A stretch of DNA of 39,211 nucleotides, taken from positions 1 to 39,211 of the forward strand of contig CAMLYL010000018.1 of the NCBI GenBank assembly GCA_946491665.1, written 5' to 3'. Position numbers and translations under genes: made by a program. Below, piece after piece: positions 31,518-39,211 of this stretch. The DNA comes from an uncultured Lachnospiraceae bacterium. GTDB lineage: Bacteria > Bacillota > Clostridia > Lachnospirales > Lachnospiraceae. The number at the start of each line of letters is the position of its first letter. The first letter of the stretch is position 1. The notes under the pieces are model-generated. The model was not told the DNA's origin. It saw nothing but the letters and a program-made list of their open reading frames with translations, and searched no databases.

Positions 31518-32477
31518 TTATTCCTCGCCCTGATTCAGCTGAAGACCCAATTCTTTTAATTTTGCCAGTACTTCCTCTAAAGACTTGCGTCCCAGATTCC
31601 GAACCTTCATCATATCTTCCGGTGTTCTGTTTGTCAGTTCCTCAACAGTGTTGATACCTGCCCGTTTCAGGCAGTTGTAGGAACGAACGGACAGCTCCAG
31701 TTCATCGATGTTCATCTCCAGAACCTTTTCTTTTGCGTTGTCTTCCTTCTCAATCATAACCTCTGCGGTCTTCGCATTCTCGGAAAGATCAATAAAAAGA
31801 TTCAGATGCTCGCTCAGAACCTTTGCCGCAAGGCTGACCGCCTCATCCGGCTCAAGGGTTCCATTGGTATATACATCCAATGTAAGTTTATCATAATCAG
31901 TGATCTGGCCCACACGGGTATTCTCCACGGAGAGATTTACCCGGTCAACCGGGGTGTAGATAGAATCCACTGCAATTACGCCGATAGGAGTATCTTCGCT
32001 CTTATTCTTATCGGAGCTGACATATCCGCGTCCTTTTGTAATGGTAAGCTCCATATAAAGCTTGGAATCTGCGCCGCCGTTCAGGTGCGCAATCACCAGA
32101 TCCGGATTCATGATCTGAATGTCCGGATCCACCTGGATATCAGCAGCAGTTACGACACCCTCACCTTCAAATTCAATGTAAGCAACTTTAGACTCATTTG
32201 TCGGACTGGTATTCTTTAACGCCAAATTCTTAATGTTCATAATGATTTCAGTTACATCCTCTTTCACACCGGGAATGGAGCTGAATTCATGTAAAACACC
32301 ATCAATCTTGACCTGACTTACCGCGGCGCCCGGCAGAGAGGAAAGCATGATTCTTCTCAGAGAATTACCCAGAGTCGTACCATATCCTCTTTCGAGGGGC
32401 TCTACGACAAATCTGCCGTACTTTTTGTCTTCTGAAATCTCAGCAATCTCAATTTTGGGTTTTTCAAAATCGAACAC
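31518..32477 (-). CDS. rpoA: RNA polymerase alpha subunit
   Basis: This 319-residue subunit has the N-terminal assembly domain ([28 protein letters not shown]) and a C-terminal domain with the contact helices ([18 protein letters not shown] is the conserved start of that domain, read as [16 protein letters not shown] type). Length is normal. It assembles the polymerase and contacts regulators and UP elements. It sits between rpsD and rplQ, the common Bacillota order. Confidence 0.96.
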   Translation of the reverse strand: MFDFEKPKIEIAEISEDKKYGRFVVEPLERGYGTTLGNSLRRIMLSSLPGAAVSQVKIDGVLHEFSSIPGVKEDVTEIIMNIKNLALKNTSPTNESKVAYIEFEGEGVVTAADIQVDPDIQIMNPDLVIAHLNGGADSKLYMELTITKGRGYVSSDKNKSEDTPIGVIAVDSIYTPVDRVNLSVENTRVGQITDYDKLTLDVYTNGTLEPDEAVSLAAKVLSEHLNLFIDLSENAKTAEVMIEKEDNAKEKVLEMNIDELELSVRSYNCLKRAGINTVEELTNRTPEDMMKVRNLGRKSLEEVLAKLKELGLQLNQGEE

Positions 32478-32554
32478 TACATAGTCCTCCTTTAAAGATT
32501 TAAAACGCAGCGCTCGCCCGGAATATCTTTCGGCACTGCTTATTGCCTACATGA

Positions 32555-33148
32555 TTATTTGCTATATAACTCGACGATGAGCATCTCGTCTACCGGAACG
32601 TCGATCATCTCTCTTGTGGGGAGCTCTTTTACAACACCTTTCAGGTTCTCCTGATCAGACTCCAGCCACTCCGGTACGATACGTCCGCCTGTCACCTCAA
32701 GAATATCTTTATATCTCTGAGATCCTTTGGATTTCTCTCTGATCTCAATGGTATCACCTGCTTTGATCAGGTAAGAAGGAATATTTACGCACTTTCCGTT
32801 TACCAGAACATGCTTATGATCAACGATCTGTCTTGCCTCTCTTCTTGTTCTTGCAAAGCCAAGACGGAAAATAACATTGTCCAGTCTGCTCTCCAGCATG
32901 ATCATCAGGTTCGCACCTGTCATGCCTTTCATACGGTCAGCCTTTACATAATAATTGTGGAAAGGCTTCTCCAGAACGCCGTAAATAAATTTGGCTTTCT
33001 GCTTTTCTCTCAGCTGAAGACCGTACTCGGAAACTTTTCTGTTGCTTCTCTTTAACTGTCTGTTTGATTTCTTATCTATTCCTAAATATGTTGGTTCCAA
33101 ACCAAGTGATCTGCATCTTTTAAGAACAGGTACTCTATTTACTGCCAT
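32555..33148 (-). CDS. rpsD: 30S ribosomal protein S4
   Basis: This 197-residue protein has the S4 RNA-binding fold in the middle ([37 protein letters not shown]) and the N-terminal domain without zinc-binding cysteine clusters ([21 protein letters not shown]), the C-minus type. It binds 16S rRNA early in assembly. It lies 18 bases after rpsK on the same strand. Confidence 0.96.
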   Translation of the reverse strand: MAVNRVPVLKRCRSLGLEPTYLGIDKKSNRQLKRSNRKVSEYGLQLREKQKAKFIYGVLEKPFHNYYVKADRMKGMTGANLMIMLESRLDNVIFRLGFARTRREARQIVDHKHVLVNGKCVNIPSYLIKAGDTIEIREKSKGSQRYKDILEVTGGRIVPEWLESDQENLKGVVKELPTREMIDVPVDEMLIVELYSK

Positions 33149-33166
33149 GTTAGATTAACCTCCTGA

Positions 33167-33562
33167 TTAGACTCTTCTGCGTTTGGGCGGGCGGCAGCCG
33201 TTATGCGGCACCGGTGTTACGTCTGTAATACTTGTTACTTCAAGACCTGCTGCGGAAAGAGCACGGATCGCAGCCTCTCTTCCTGAACCCGGTCCTTTTA
33301 CAAAAACGTCAACTGTCTTTAAACCATGAACCAGAGCAGCCTTTGTAGCAGTCTCTGCAGCCATCTGTGCAGCATAGGGAGTAGATTTCCTTGAACCTCT
33401 GAATCCAAGACCACCAGCACTCGCCCATGACAATGCATTGCCCTGGGTGTCAGTCAATGTAACAATGGTATTATTGAAAGAAGACTGAATATGTGCCTGT
33501 CCGCGTTCAACGTTTTTCTTTACACGCTTTTTCGTTACTTTTTTTGCAACTTTCTTAGCCAT
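33167..33562 (-). CDS. rpsK: 30S ribosomal protein S11
   Basis: 131 residues with the S11 hallmarks [42 protein letters not shown] and [18 protein letters not shown]. Normal length and position between rpsM and rpsD. Confidence 0.97.
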   Translation of the reverse strand: MAKKVAKKVTKKRVKKNVERGQAHIQSSFNNTIVTLTDTQGNALSWASAGGLGFRGSRKSTPYAAQMAAETATKAALVHGLKTVDVFVKGPGSGREAAIRALSAAGLEVTSITDVTPVPHNGCRPPKRRRV

Positions 33563-33587
33563 AATTAAACTAACCTACTTTCTGATC

Positions 33588-33959
33588 TTATTTTTTCTTG
33601 TTTGCTACTGTTTTCTTAGGACCTTTTCTTGTTCTGGCGTTGGTCTTTGTCTTCTGACCGCGAACCGGAAGTCCTTTTCTGTGGCGGATACCACGATAGC
33701 ATCCGATCTCCTGAAGTCTCTTGATGTTCATGGCAATGTCTCTTCTGAGATCACCTTCTACCATAACACCTTCTGTCTCAATTGCCTCGCTGATTGCCTT
33801 TACTTCTTCGTCTGTAAGGTCTTTGCAGCGGGTATTGGGGTCAACATTTGCTGTAGCAAGCAGACGGTTTGATGTAGCAACACCGATACCGTAAATATAA
33901 GTCAACCCAATCTCTACACGTTTCTCTCTTGGTAAATCTACACCTGCGATACGAGCCAT
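33588..33959 (-). CDS. rpsM: 30S ribosomal protein S13
   Basis: 123 residues starting [21 protein letters not shown], with [28 protein letters not shown] near the C-terminus (read in pieces). Normal S13. It follows rpmJ after an unusually long 312-base spacer. Confidence 0.97.
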   Translation of the reverse strand: MARIAGVDLPREKRVEIGLTYIYGIGVATSNRLLATANVDPNTRCKDLTDEEVKAISEAIETEGVMVEGDLRRDIAMNIKRLQEIGCYRGIRHRKGLPVRGQKTKTNARTRKGPKKTVANKKK

Positions 33960-34217
33960 GTGTGTTTACACCTCCATAAAGTTTTCCTTGGACAATCGTC
34001 CTTTTTTAGTTTCGTGCAGTGCTTTTACTCATTCCGTGAACAGCGAATGTTTGAGGGAACTTCGCTGCAGCCGCACACAGAAAAAGTCTCAGGCTCACTG
34101 CTGCCCTTCTGATTCAAACAGATCCTGTTCCAAATCGGTGCTCTGTGGCAGAGTCATCCGGGGAGGAACGGATTTACGCAGTTTAAGCTTCGCTCCAACC
34201 TGCTCTCATCATCTAAC

Positions 34218-34254
34218 TATGAAAGTACTTCGCACATGGCTGTCAACTTTCATA
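34218..34254. promoter_or_regulatory. Hairpin and possible internal promoter before rpsM
   Basis: TATGAAAGT (34218-34226) and ACTTTCATA (34246-34254) are a perfect 9-bp inverted repeat. On the minus strand a TTGACA (34246-34241) and TTCATA (34223-34218) are 17 bases apart and fall in the same site, so this may be an internal promoter for rpsM and genes after it. The rest of the 33960-34271 spacer shows no open frame and no T-box, although rpsM has a strong GGAGGTG site. Confidence 0.35.
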
Positions 34255-34271
34255 TTTATATAGAATGATAA

Positions 34272-34385
34272 TTAACCCTGTCTCTGTTTGTGTTTCGGAT
34301 TCTCACAAATAATCATGATACGTCCTTTTCTCTTAATAACTTTGCACTTCTCGCACATCGGTTTAACTGATGATCTGACTTTCAC
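34272..34385 (-). CDS. rpmJ: 50S ribosomal protein L36
   Basis: 37 residues, read from a GTG start at 34385 with AAAGGAGG seven bases upstream. The sequence begins [15 protein letters not shown] with the zinc ligands C11, C14, C27 and H32 (C-X2-C-X12-C-X4-H) all present. It was missed by a length cut but is certain from motif and position between infA and rpsM. Confidence 0.95.
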   Translation of the reverse strand: MKVRSSVKPMCEKCKVIKRKGRIMIICENPKHKQRQG

Positions 34386-34585
34386 AGTAAATCCTCCTTT
34401 CCTCTCTGCATAAAAAGCCCCATGTTACAGGCCTTTTACGCTCTTGAATGTGCCCGGGAATAAGCGTACAAATATGCGCAATACTCCCTTGGTTTCTCAA
34501 AGCGTCAATTAGCATTATAACACGGGGTTTTCTGCAATGCAAACACTTTTTTCACTTTTTGGAAAATATTTTGCAACAGTTCAGC

Positions 34586-34649
34586 CATGACAGTAAATCG
34601 GAAAGAAAAGGACTGCTGGCAGATTTTTTCTTTCCGATTTACTGTTATG
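34586..34649. repeat. 24-bp inverted repeat between infA and rpmJ
   Basis: The arms 34586-34609 and 34626-34649 pair over 24 bp with one G-T pair and a 16-base loop. Transcribed in either direction it gives a long hairpin. It would fold in the infA-rpmJ message, but it has no strong T run at the end, so a terminator role is uncertain; it looks like a small mobile repeat inserted in the operon. Confidence 0.65.
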
Positions 34650-34682
34650 AGCGGAGCGCCCGGGCAATAAGCAAAACGAAGA

Positions 34683-34713
34683 GCTGCGAAGCAGCGAATT
34701 CTGCGCAGCAGAA
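34683..34713. repeat. Two short hairpins next to the inverted repeat
   Basis: GCTGC-GAA-GCAGC (34683-34695) and TTCTGC-GCA-GCAGAA (34699-34713) are adjacent perfect hairpins in the 370-base infA-rpmJ spacer. With the long inverted repeat at 34586-34649 they make a compact structured block of about 130 bases, like a REP/MITE-type element. No gene is called in 34386-34755; the open frame 34505-34747 runs through these hairpins and has no family match. Confidence 0.5.
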
Positions 34714-34755
34714 TGTTTTGTGCATGTACCGGGCTGAACTGATACAATTATTTTA

Positions 34756-34974
34756 TTATTTGTCTCTCCAGATAATCCGTCCCTTGGTCAGATCATAGGG
34801 AGACAACTCCAGAGTTACCTTATCTCCGGGAAGAATACGGATAAAATTCATCCGCAGCTTTCCGCTGATAGTCGCCATAATCTGATGGCCGTTCTCAAGC
34901 TCCACTTTGAAAAATGCGTTGGGAAGCTTCTCCACAACAACACCTTCCACTTCAATCACATCTGCTTTTGACAT
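34756..34974 (-). CDS. infA: Translation initiation factor IF-1
   Basis: 72 residues forming a single OB-fold ([59 protein letters not shown] in the second half, read in pieces). Normal length. GGAGG precedes the start. It follows the KOW gene. Confidence 0.96.
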   Translation of the reverse strand: MSKADVIEVEGVVVEKLPNAFFKVELENGHQIMATISGKLRMNFIRILPGDKVTLELSPYDLTKGRIIWRDK

Positions 34975-35047
34975 TCACGTTCCTCCTGTTTTCAAATGTC
35001 AGCTCATTCATACTCAACACTTTCTCCCCTTTTACAAATCCCGGATT

Positions 35048-35326
35048 TTACTGAAAGTGTTCTTCCTTTTCCATGCTCTTTTCATAAAGTTTCAGGGCCC
35101 GCTTCAATTCCACATCTCCGGGAAGCGTCTCCCGGCAGAGCAGCTCCTCCACCGGCCCCGGTATCTTTTTAATGATCTGAATATGCTTTCTGTTTTTCTT
35201 CTTGGGCCGTGCCGCAGGCTTTAACCTGCCGTCCGCCAGATAAACATACTCTTCCTCTTCTTTTATAATGACATAAATCTGTCCTTTATCGTGCCCCGCT
35301 TTTGATCTCGCCAGCTTAGCCTCCAT
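35048..35326 (-). CDS. KOW-domain RNA-binding protein
   Basis: About 92 residues from 35326, preceded by GGGAGG; an upstream frame to 35365 overlaps map and is less likely. A KOW-like segment (KAGHDKGQIYVIIKEEEEYVYLADG) is followed by a basic patch (KKKNRKH). This gene sits between map and infA in many Clostridia and is thought to bind RNA or ribosomes. Its role is not defined. Confidence 0.8.
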   Translation of the reverse strand: MEAKLARSKAGHDKGQIYVIIKEEEEYVYLADGRLKPAARPKKKNRKHIQIIKKIPGPVEELLCRETLPGDVELKRALKLYEKSMEKEEHFQ

Positions 35327-35339
35327 CTGTACCTCCCGC

Positions 35340-36116
35340 TTACTCCATGTCTGCCCTTTCGGCATCTGTAAGGGTCAGTATTTCCGGTTCCCCATCTGTA
35401 ATGAGCACCGTGTTTTCATAATGGGCGGACAGGGATCTGTCACGGGTCACAACGGTCCATTCATCATCCAGCCAGTCTACCTCCCAGCCGCCGGCATTGA
35501 TCATCGGTTCGATAGCCAGAGTCATTCCTTTCTTCAGACGGATTCCTCTGCTTTTCTGATGAAAATTCGGTATCTGAGGATCTTCATGAAGCACAGCTCC
35601 CACTCCATGGCCAACCAGATCCCGGACAACTCCGTATCCGAAGCCTTCACAGTAATCTCCGATGGCGTTGGAAATCTCATGAAGATGACACCCCTCCTTC
35701 GCATACCGGATTCCTTCAAAAAAGCTCTGGCGGGTACGCTCAATCAGCAGTCTGGCCTCCTCAGAGACCTGGCCGATGGCATGGGTTCTTGCCGCGTCGG
35801 AATGATATCCTTTATAAATACATCCCATATCCAGGCTGACAATATCGCCTTCTTTGATGATGCGGTCTTTGCTCGGAATCCCGTGCACCACTTCCTCGTT
35901 AATAGATACACATACGGAACCCGGGAACCCGTTATAGTTTTTAAAATTAGGAATACATCCATAACTGCGGATCATTTCCTCTGCCTTCTGATCCACCTCA
36001 AGGGTAGACATTCCGGGCTTTAATTCCCTTCCCAGTTCCTCGTGTACTTTTGCAATAATCCTGCAGGCCTCGCGCATCAATGCGATCTCGCGGTCTGATT
36101 TAATAGATACTGACAT
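35340..36116 (-). CDS. map: Methionine aminopeptidase, type I
   Basis: 258 residues of the pita-bread fold without the N-terminal zinc finger. Metal ligands are visible in SLDMGCIYKGYHSDAART (two Asp), GHGVGAVLHEDP (His), LAIEPMINAG (Glu) and HYENTVLIT (Glu). It removes the first methionine from new proteins. GGAGG-like sequence precedes the start (CGGAGGC). Confidence 0.95.
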   Translation of the reverse strand: MSVSIKSDREIALMREACRIIAKVHEELGRELKPGMSTLEVDQKAEEMIRSYGCIPNFKNYNGFPGSVCVSINEEVVHGIPSKDRIIKEGDIVSLDMGCIYKGYHSDAARTHAIGQVSEEARLLIERTRQSFFEGIRYAKEGCHLHEISNAIGDYCEGFGYGVVRDLVGHGVGAVLHEDPQIPNFHQKSRGIRLKKGMTLAIEPMINAGGWEVDWLDDEWTVVTRDRSLSAHYENTVLITDGEPEILTLTDAERADME

Positions 36117-36172
36117 AAACTGCCTCCGTTTAAGTTACTGTTCTTAGTATTAAAACCTTAACAATAACCCAT

Positions 36173-36817
36173 TTAAGCCTCTAATACTTTTATAATCGCC
36201 TCAAAAACAGCATCCATCGGCTGTGTACCGTCCACTGTTTTCAGGATGCCCTGATTGCTGTAATATTCAATCAGCGGCTGCGTCTGCTCATGGTATACAT
36301 CCAGACGTTTCTTCACGGTCTCCGGCTCATCATCGGCTCTCAGTACGACCTCTTTTCCGCAGCGGTCACAGATTCCCTCCACCTTTGTGGGAATATTTAC
36401 GATATGATAGGTTGCTCCGCAGTTCAGGCATACCCTTCTTCCTGACATTCTGTTGATGATATTTTCATCCGGAACATCTACATCTACCGCATAATCCATC
36501 TTTTCACCGCGCTTATCCAGCGCGTCTGTCAGACACTCTGCCTGGGGAATTGTGCGCGGGAAACCATCCAGAATAAATCCGTTTTTGCAGTCATCCTGGG
36601 AGATCCGGTCTACGACCAGATCACAGGTCAGCTCATCCGGAACCAGAAGTCCCTGGTCCATATAGGTTTTTGCTTTCTTTCCAAGTTCAGTTCCGTTTTT
36701 GATATTTGCACGGAAAATGTCACCTGTGGAAATGTGCGGAATGTCATACTTATCCGCAAGCATTTTGGCCTGTGTTCCTTTGCCGGCACCCGGTGCCCCT
36801 AACATTATAATTTTCAT
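36173..36817 (-). CDS. adk: Adenylate kinase (zinc-containing)
   Basis: 214 residues converting ATP and AMP to two ADP. The P-loop is G7-T15 (GAPGAGKGT), the nucleotide motif FILDGFPRT lies at 81-89, and the lid carries four zinc cysteines C130, C133, C150 and C153. A GGAGGAG site precedes the start. Confidence 0.96.
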   Translation of the reverse strand: MKIIMLGAPGAGKGTQAKMLADKYDIPHISTGDIFRANIKNGTELGKKAKTYMDQGLLVPDELTCDLVVDRISQDDCKNGFILDGFPRTIPQAECLTDALDKRGEKMDYAVDVDVPDENIINRMSGRRVCLNCGATYHIVNIPTKVEGICDRCGKEVVLRADDEPETVKKRLDVYHEQTQPLIEYYSNQGILKTVDGTQPMDAVFEAIIKVLEA

Positions 36818-36860
36818 TTTGCTCCTCCTTTATATAAAAATCATTTTATATGGTTCAAAA

Positions 36861-36896
36861 AGCAAAAAGAGATACCATTATCCCTGGTATCTCTTT
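36861..36896 (-). terminator. Intrinsic terminator or attenuator between secY and adk
   Basis: On the minus strand a 12-bp perfect stem (36866-36877 with 36885-36896) is followed by TTTTTGCTTTTTG. Placed between secY and adk, it would reduce or end read-through from the ribosomal operon into adk, map and infA. No clear promoter for adk is visible, so partial attenuation is more likely than a full stop. Confidence 0.65.
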
Positions 36897-36943
36897 CATT
36901 CACAATAGCGCTCAATGGAAAATCTCTTCAGAATTTTCCAGAA

Positions 36944-38260
36944 TTAATCATTTAAAAAACCTTTATAATTTCTAACGAGCATTTGAGATTCAATCTGCTT
37001 CAGGGTTTCAATGACAACGCCTACAATAATGATCAGTGATGTGCCACCGAAAGAAACGCTCGCATTGAACACTCCCTCAAAGAAGATCGGGATAATCGCT
37101 ACTATTACCAGACCTACAGCTCCGATAAATATAATATAGTTCAGCATCTTTGCCAGATAGTCACTGGTAGGTTTTCCCGGACGGATACCAGGAATAAAAC
37201 CACCCTGTTTCTTCATATTATCTGCAATCTCCAGCGGATTGAAGGTGATAGAGGTATAAAAGTATGCAAAAGCAATTACCAGCAAAATGTATATACCCAG
37301 GCCGATATTATTTATCGGCGTCTCAAAATCGAACCAGTTGGTCTGAGATAACATGTTCAGAATTTTACCTCCGATGCCGGACCCCCCTGTGACACCTGCC
37401 AGATTACAGATAATCACGGGGAACATCAGAAGCGACTGTGCAAAGATAATCGGGATAACGCCTGCGGTGTTTATTTTCAGCGGAATATGAGAGGACTGTC
37501 CTCCTACCTGTTTTCTTCCCATTACCTTGCGGGAATACTGTACAGGAATCCTTCTCTGCGCTCCCTGAAGCAGTACTACCAGAATAACGATTCCTACAAT
37601 AATCGCTATAATGATTGCCGCATTCAGAACTGCATTTGCGATTTCTTTTCCCTGCACAAACTGTTCAAATAACCGAGTCAGATCAGAGGGGATTCTCGAG
37701 ATAATATTAATCACCAGGACGATGGAAATTCCATTTCCGACACCCTTCTCCGTGATTCTCTCACCAATCCACATAACAACTGTAGAACCTGCTGTCAATG
37801 TAATAACTGTCATTATCACATTCAATGCATTATACTCAAGCAGCAGCCCCTGCCTTCCAAAACCTATGGACATGGCAAGTGACTCCAGTACAGCAAGCGC
37901 AACTGTGAGGTATCTCGTGATTGCAGTAAGCTTCTTTCTTCCCTCTTCTCCATCCTTGTGCAGCTCTTCAAACTTCGGAATCGCAATCGTCAGAAGCTGA
38001 ATAATAATGGAAGAAGTAATGTACGGAGTGATATTCAGGGCGAATACTGACATGTTCTCAAAAGAACCGCCAGTAATCGCATCAAAAAATCCGAATGCTC
38101 CGCTCGCATTTTCGGAGAACCAGTTTGAAAAGAATTCTCCGTTGATTCCGGGAATCGGAAGCTGTGAGCCAATACGCACTACAATCAGCATAAGAAGCGT
38201 AAATATCAGACGCTTTCTTATTTCCTTGATCTTAAATGCATTACGTATCGTTTCGAGCAT
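36944..38260 (-). CDS. secY: Preprotein translocase subunit SecY
   Basis: 438 residues with about 10 membrane segments and the normal SecY motifs (RIGSQLPIPGI, GGSFENMSVFALNITPYI as pieces, PGIRPGKPTSDYL, KQIESQMLVRNYKGFL). It forms the channel of the Sec translocon with SecE and SecG. Its ATG overlaps the rplO stop by one base (TAATG). Confidence 0.97.
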   Translation of the reverse strand: MLETIRNAFKIKEIRKRLIFTLLMLIVVRIGSQLPIPGINGEFFSNWFSENASGAFGFFDAITGGSFENMSVFALNITPYITSSIIIQLLTIAIPKFEELHKDGEEGRKKLTAITRYLTVALAVLESLAMSIGFGRQGLLLEYNALNVIMTVITLTAGSTVVMWIGERITEKGVGNGISIVLVINIISRIPSDLTRLFEQFVQGKEIANAVLNAAIIIAIIVGIVILVVLLQGAQRRIPVQYSRKVMGRKQVGGQSSHIPLKINTAGVIPIIFAQSLLMFPVIICNLAGVTGGSGIGGKILNMLSQTNWFDFETPINNIGLGIYILLVIAFAYFYTSITFNPLEIADNMKKQGGFIPGIRPGKPTSDYLAKMLNYIIFIGAVGLVIVAIIPIFFEGVFNASVSFGGTSLIIIVGVVIETLKQIESQMLVRNYKGFLND

Positions 38261-38700
38261 TAGATCACCTCTGCTTTTCCGCCCAGGGCTTCAATTTTCT
38301 CCTTTGCTGAACCACTGAATGCGTTTGCCTGAACAGTGAGTTTCTTTGTCAGCTCTCCATTACCAAGGATCTTTACTCCATCCTTCGGATTTCTGACAAT
38401 TCCAGCCTCAATAAGAGTCTCAACTGTTACTACAGCATCATTGTCAAATGCTTCCAGTGATGAAATATTTACAGCAACGATTTCCTTGGAGTTTCTGCAT
38501 GTGAAACCTCTCTTGGGAAGTCGTCTGTATAAAGGCATCTGACCACCTTCAAATCCGGGTCTCGGAGCTCCGGAACGAGCTTTCTGACCTTTGTGGCCCT
38601 TACCTGCGGTCTTACCATTTCCTGAACCATGGCCGCGGCCTCTTCTGAAGTTATCACTCTGCTTGGAGCCCTCTGCCGGTCTTAAGTTAGATAATTCCAT
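38260..38700 (-). CDS. rplO: 50S ribosomal protein L15
   Basis: 146 residues starting [13 protein letters not shown], with [21 protein letters not shown] and [11 protein letters not shown]. An in-frame GTG at 38712 lies inside the ribosome site, so the ATG at 38700 is used. Normal length. Confidence 0.96.
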   Translation of the reverse strand: MELSNLRPAEGSKQSDNFRRGRGHGSGNGKTAGKGHKGQKARSGAPRPGFEGGQMPLYRRLPKRGFTCRNSKEIVAVNISSLEAFDNDAVVTVETLIEAGIVRNPKDGVKILGNGELTKKLTVQANAFSGSAKEKIEALGGKAEVI

Positions 38701-38720
38701 CGTACGTAGCACCTCCTTTA

Positions 38721-38903
38721 TTAAATTTCCTCAACTTTTACCAGATGTCTTACCTGCTGAATCATTCCTCTGACAGCTGCATTGTCCGGAAGCTCAACGC
38801 TCTTGTTCAGCTTGCGCAGCCCCAATGCTTCTACTGTCTTTACATGTTTCGGAACTGCTCCGATTGTGGATTTAACAAGTGTGATTTTTAACTTATCTGC
38901 CAT
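38721..38903 (-). CDS. rpmD: 50S ribosomal protein L30
   Basis: 60 residues with [26 protein letters not shown] and [12 protein letters not shown], the bacterial L30 form. It lies between rpsE and rplO as usual. Confidence 0.96.
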   Translation of the reverse strand: MADKLKITLVKSTIGAVPKHVKTVEALGLRKLNKSVELPDNAAVRGMIQQVRHLVKVEEI

Positions 38904-38917
38904 TTGTCTGTCCCTCC

Positions 38918-39211
38918 TTAACCAAGAATCTCTTCTACGGACTTACCGCGAAGTCTTGCAACTTCCTCCGGGGATTTCAGCTGGCCCAGTGCAGCGATTG
39001 TTGCAAGAACAACATTCTGCTTATTATTGGAACCCAGGGACTTGGTACGAATGTTGCGGATACCTGCAAGCTCGCACACGTTACGAGCAGGACCGCCGGC
39101 AATAACACCGGTACCTTCCGGAGATTTCTTTAATAATACAGATGCACCTGTATGTTTGCCCATTGTATCATGTGTAATACTGTTGTTCTCATCCAGCTTA
39201 ACCTCGATGAG
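38918..39211 (-). CDS. rpsE: 30S ribosomal protein S5 (partial, 5' end outside window)
   Basis: The C-terminal 97 residues are inside the window. The frame is open to the right edge ([12 protein letters not shown]), and the S5 motif [20 protein letters not shown] follows. The N-terminal domain lies beyond the window. Confidence 0.95.
   Translation of the reverse strand, partial: LIEVKLDENNSITHDTMGKHTGASVLLKKSPEGTGVIAGGPARNVCELAGIRNIRTKSLGSNNKQNVVLATIAALGQLKSPEEVARLRGKSVEEILG

Noticed and set aside
33960-34271. T-box or other known riboswitch before rpsM
   Set aside because: No T-box motif or recognised ligand-binding core is visible, only one hairpin.
34505-34747. An 80-residue frame between infA and rpmJ
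   Set aside because: It runs through the inverted repeat and hairpins and has no family resemblance or ribosome site.

Overview
The window most probably comes from a member of the Lachnospiraceae (Clostridia, Bacillota). The reasons are the secY-adk-map-KOW-infA-rpmJ-rpsM-rpsK-rpsD-rpoA-rplQ gene order, strong GGAGG ribosome binding sites, moderate GC content, Bacillota-type housekeeping genes (yhaM, mutS2, rlmD, an IscR-like Rrf2 regulator) and an L17 protein with an internal insertion. The genus cannot be fixed from the sequence alone.

Layout. 1-408: non-coding, with hairpins and terminators. 409-2859 (minus strand): rlmD and yhaM, RNA modification and RNA decay. 3183-9887 (minus): a tightly packed six-gene operon, in transcription order MFS transporter, two tandem EthD-like proteins, a D-2-hydroxyacid dehydrogenase, an LVIVD beta-propeller protein and a second MFS transporter. 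A CdaR/PucR-type regulator (10413-11639, plus) is transcribed divergently from it, and the 525-base gap between them carries a dispersed tandem repeat and strongly folded DNA. 11665-15407 (minus): a MalY/PatB-type C-S lyase, a DUF3737 protein, an AlkD-like DNA glycosylase and a YdcF-type membrane protein. 15645-18850: a second LVIVD propeller protein divergent from one LysR regulator, which overlaps tail-to-tail with another LysR gene. 19059-21299 (minus): a membrane-anchored subtilase. 21530-24201 (plus): Rrf2 regulator, tRNA-Pro(CGG), an ECF sigma factor with a membrane anti-sigma candidate, and a small zinc-ribbon protein. 24375-30279 (plus): mutS2, a two-component system and a phosphohexomutase. 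30793-39211 (minus): the distal part of the spc/alpha ribosomal protein operons, from rplQ back to rpsE, which is cut by the window edge.

How the parts work together. The housekeeping part is conventional. The accessory part, 3183 to about 18000, looks like an uncharacterised uptake and catabolic system. It has two transporters of different MFS types, a 2-hydroxyacid/2-ketoacid dehydrogenase, two EthD-like proteins that themselves look like fused tandem domains, and two LVIVD propellers in separate, separately regulated transcription units. The two propellers share seven histidines at equivalent positions, which suggests a metal site and therefore an enzyme, not just a binding scaffold. The substrate is unknown. 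This is the best candidate for an undescribed system in the window. Secondary points of interest are a 54-base repeat shared by the regulator leader and the mutS2 leader, a MITE-like folded block at 10189-10380, a 24-bp inverted repeat between infA and rpmJ, and a near-duplicate motif in the rpoA-rplQ spacer.
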